From NCBI RefSeq assembly GCF_000298315.2, contig NZ_AEYE02000011.1, positions 1 through 64,000 of the forward strand: a stretch of 64,000 nt of DNA, written 5' to 3'. The position numbers and the translations under genes were made by a program. Positions 63,282 through 64,000 of this stretch are shown piece by piece (the first letter of the stretch is position 1; the number at the start of each line of letters is the position of its first letter). The notes beneath the pieces were generated by a model. That model saw only the letters and a list, made by a program, of their open reading frames with translations, had not been told where the DNA came from and searched no databases. The stretch is from Rhizobium grahamii CCGE 502 (GTDB taxonomy: Bacteria; Pseudomonadota; Alphaproteobacteria; Rhizobiales; Rhizobiaceae).

Positions 63282-63466
63282 GCGGATTGACCTTTGTTCC
63301 GTTACGCATTTCGAAAACAATGCCGATCACGGTTTTTCGAATGTGTAATCTCTTGTCACAGACGGCGATACCGTGACATTAAGCGACAATCTACCGGGAA
63401 CTTTGATGTTGGAATTGGTGTGGGAAACTCTTACATCAAGAAACATCGCAACAGGGAGTTAGCGTA

Positions 63467-63667
63467 ATGGGTTCTTTTAGCATGTGGCACTGGCTGATCG
63501 TTTTGGCCATCGTGCTGTTGTTGTTCGGTCGCGGCAAGATTCCGGAACTGATGGGCGATGTTGCCAAGGGCATCAAGAGCTTCAAGAAGGGCATGAACGA
63601 CGAAGACAGCACGCCCGAGACCACGGCTGGCAAGACCGTCGATCACAAGGCCGACGAAACCAAGTAA
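63467..63667 (+). CDS. tatA: Twin-arginine translocase subunit TatA
   Basis: The product is 66 aa. One helix ([20 protein letters not shown]) with the FGRGKIPE hinge is followed by an amphipathic helix ([15 protein letters not shown]) and a polar tail. It forms the Tat pore. CAGGGAG lies upstream. The Tat-type signal of cpdB in this window is a likely client. Confidence 0.97.
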   Translation: MGSFSMWHWLIVLAIVLLLFGRGKIPELMGDVAKGIKSFKKGMNDEDSTPETTAGKTVDHKADETK

Positions 63668-63716
63668 TCACCTCCGGGCAAACGTAGCCCCCACGTTTCC
63701 CGTCCAGGAGCCTTGA

Positions 63717-64000
63717 ATGTTCGATATTGGCTGGACCGAGCTGCTTGTCATCGCGGTCGTACTGATCGTGGTGGTTGGTCCGAAGGACTTGCCGCCGATG
63801 CTGCGTGCGTTCGGCAAGATGACCCAGCGTGCGCGCAAGGTCGCAGGCGAGTTTCGCGCGCAGTTCGATGAGGCGCTCCGTGAAGCCGATCTGGACGATG
63901 TGCGCCAGACGCTCGCTGATGCGCAGAAGTTGAACCCCGTCAACAGTTTGCGAGATGCGATGAACCCGCTTCGGCAAATGGGCAACGACATCAAGGCGGA
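63717..64000 (+). CDS. tatB: Twin-arginine translocase subunit TatB, partial
   Basis: The first 94 codons are present and the gene runs off the window. MFDIGWTELLVIAVVLIVVVGPKDLP is the classic TatB start, with a longer amphipathic helix after it than in TatA. It lies 49 bases after tatA; tatC is expected beyond the window. Confidence 0.95.
   Translation, partial: MFDIGWTELLVIAVVLIVVVGPKDLPPMLRAFGKMTQRARKVAGEFRAQFDEALREADLDDVRQTLADAQKLNPVNSLRDAMNPLRQMGNDIKA

Overview
The window looks like chromosomal DNA of a Rhizobiaceae alphaproteobacterium (Rhizobium/Ensifer-like). GC is high, and the right third carries recognisable rhizobial core genes in order: pcm-like methyltransferase, popZ, valS, exoR, xthA, erpA, dgt, argS, SPOR protein, nagZ, scpA, scpB, tatA, tatB. 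ExoR, PopZ (DUF2497), a BA14K protein and a short ACT-type IlvA fit this group. Species cannot be fixed from the sequence alone.

Left part (1-23.9 kb). The end of a type I secretion ATPase, an RTX protein and a HlyD adaptor form one secretion operon. It is followed by tRNA-Leu(UAA) and metabolic or regulatory pairs. Several pairs carry a visible operator: SDR/TetR, azoreductase/LysR, and alanine dehydrogenase/Lrp. A four-gene minus-strand operon (cysK, AlaX, sseA, GNAT) handles sulfur amino acids. A ChrR-like cupin protein and a short-chain dehydrogenase follow; both lack residues normally conserved in their families. tRNA-Asn(GUU) and tRNA-Cys(GCA) close the region.

Middle (23,986-43,031). 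A 19.0-kb integrated element sits in the 3' half of tRNA-Cys. It is bounded by perfect 47-bp direct repeats and has TGCAACAT arm-type repeats inside both ends. A tyrosine integrase lies next to the right end. Its cargo includes a type I Thoeris antiphage pair (thsA SIR2-SLOG, thsB TIR). Its virion-type genes are terS, an M41-like HEAGH protein, a coiled-coil protein, a capsid protein, tail-assembly chaperone with a CCCTTTA -1 frameshift site, and tape measure. No large terminase, portal, tail tube, baseplate or lysis genes were seen, so it resembles a phage satellite or a reduced prophage. Two divergent ribbon-helix-helix genes around palindromic operators form the likely switch. A 56-57-bp repeat family recurs at gene boundaries.

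Right part (43.0-64 kb). After a short region of small proteins come the core genes for translation, cell envelope, chromosome condensation (ScpAB) and Tat export; tatB runs off the end.
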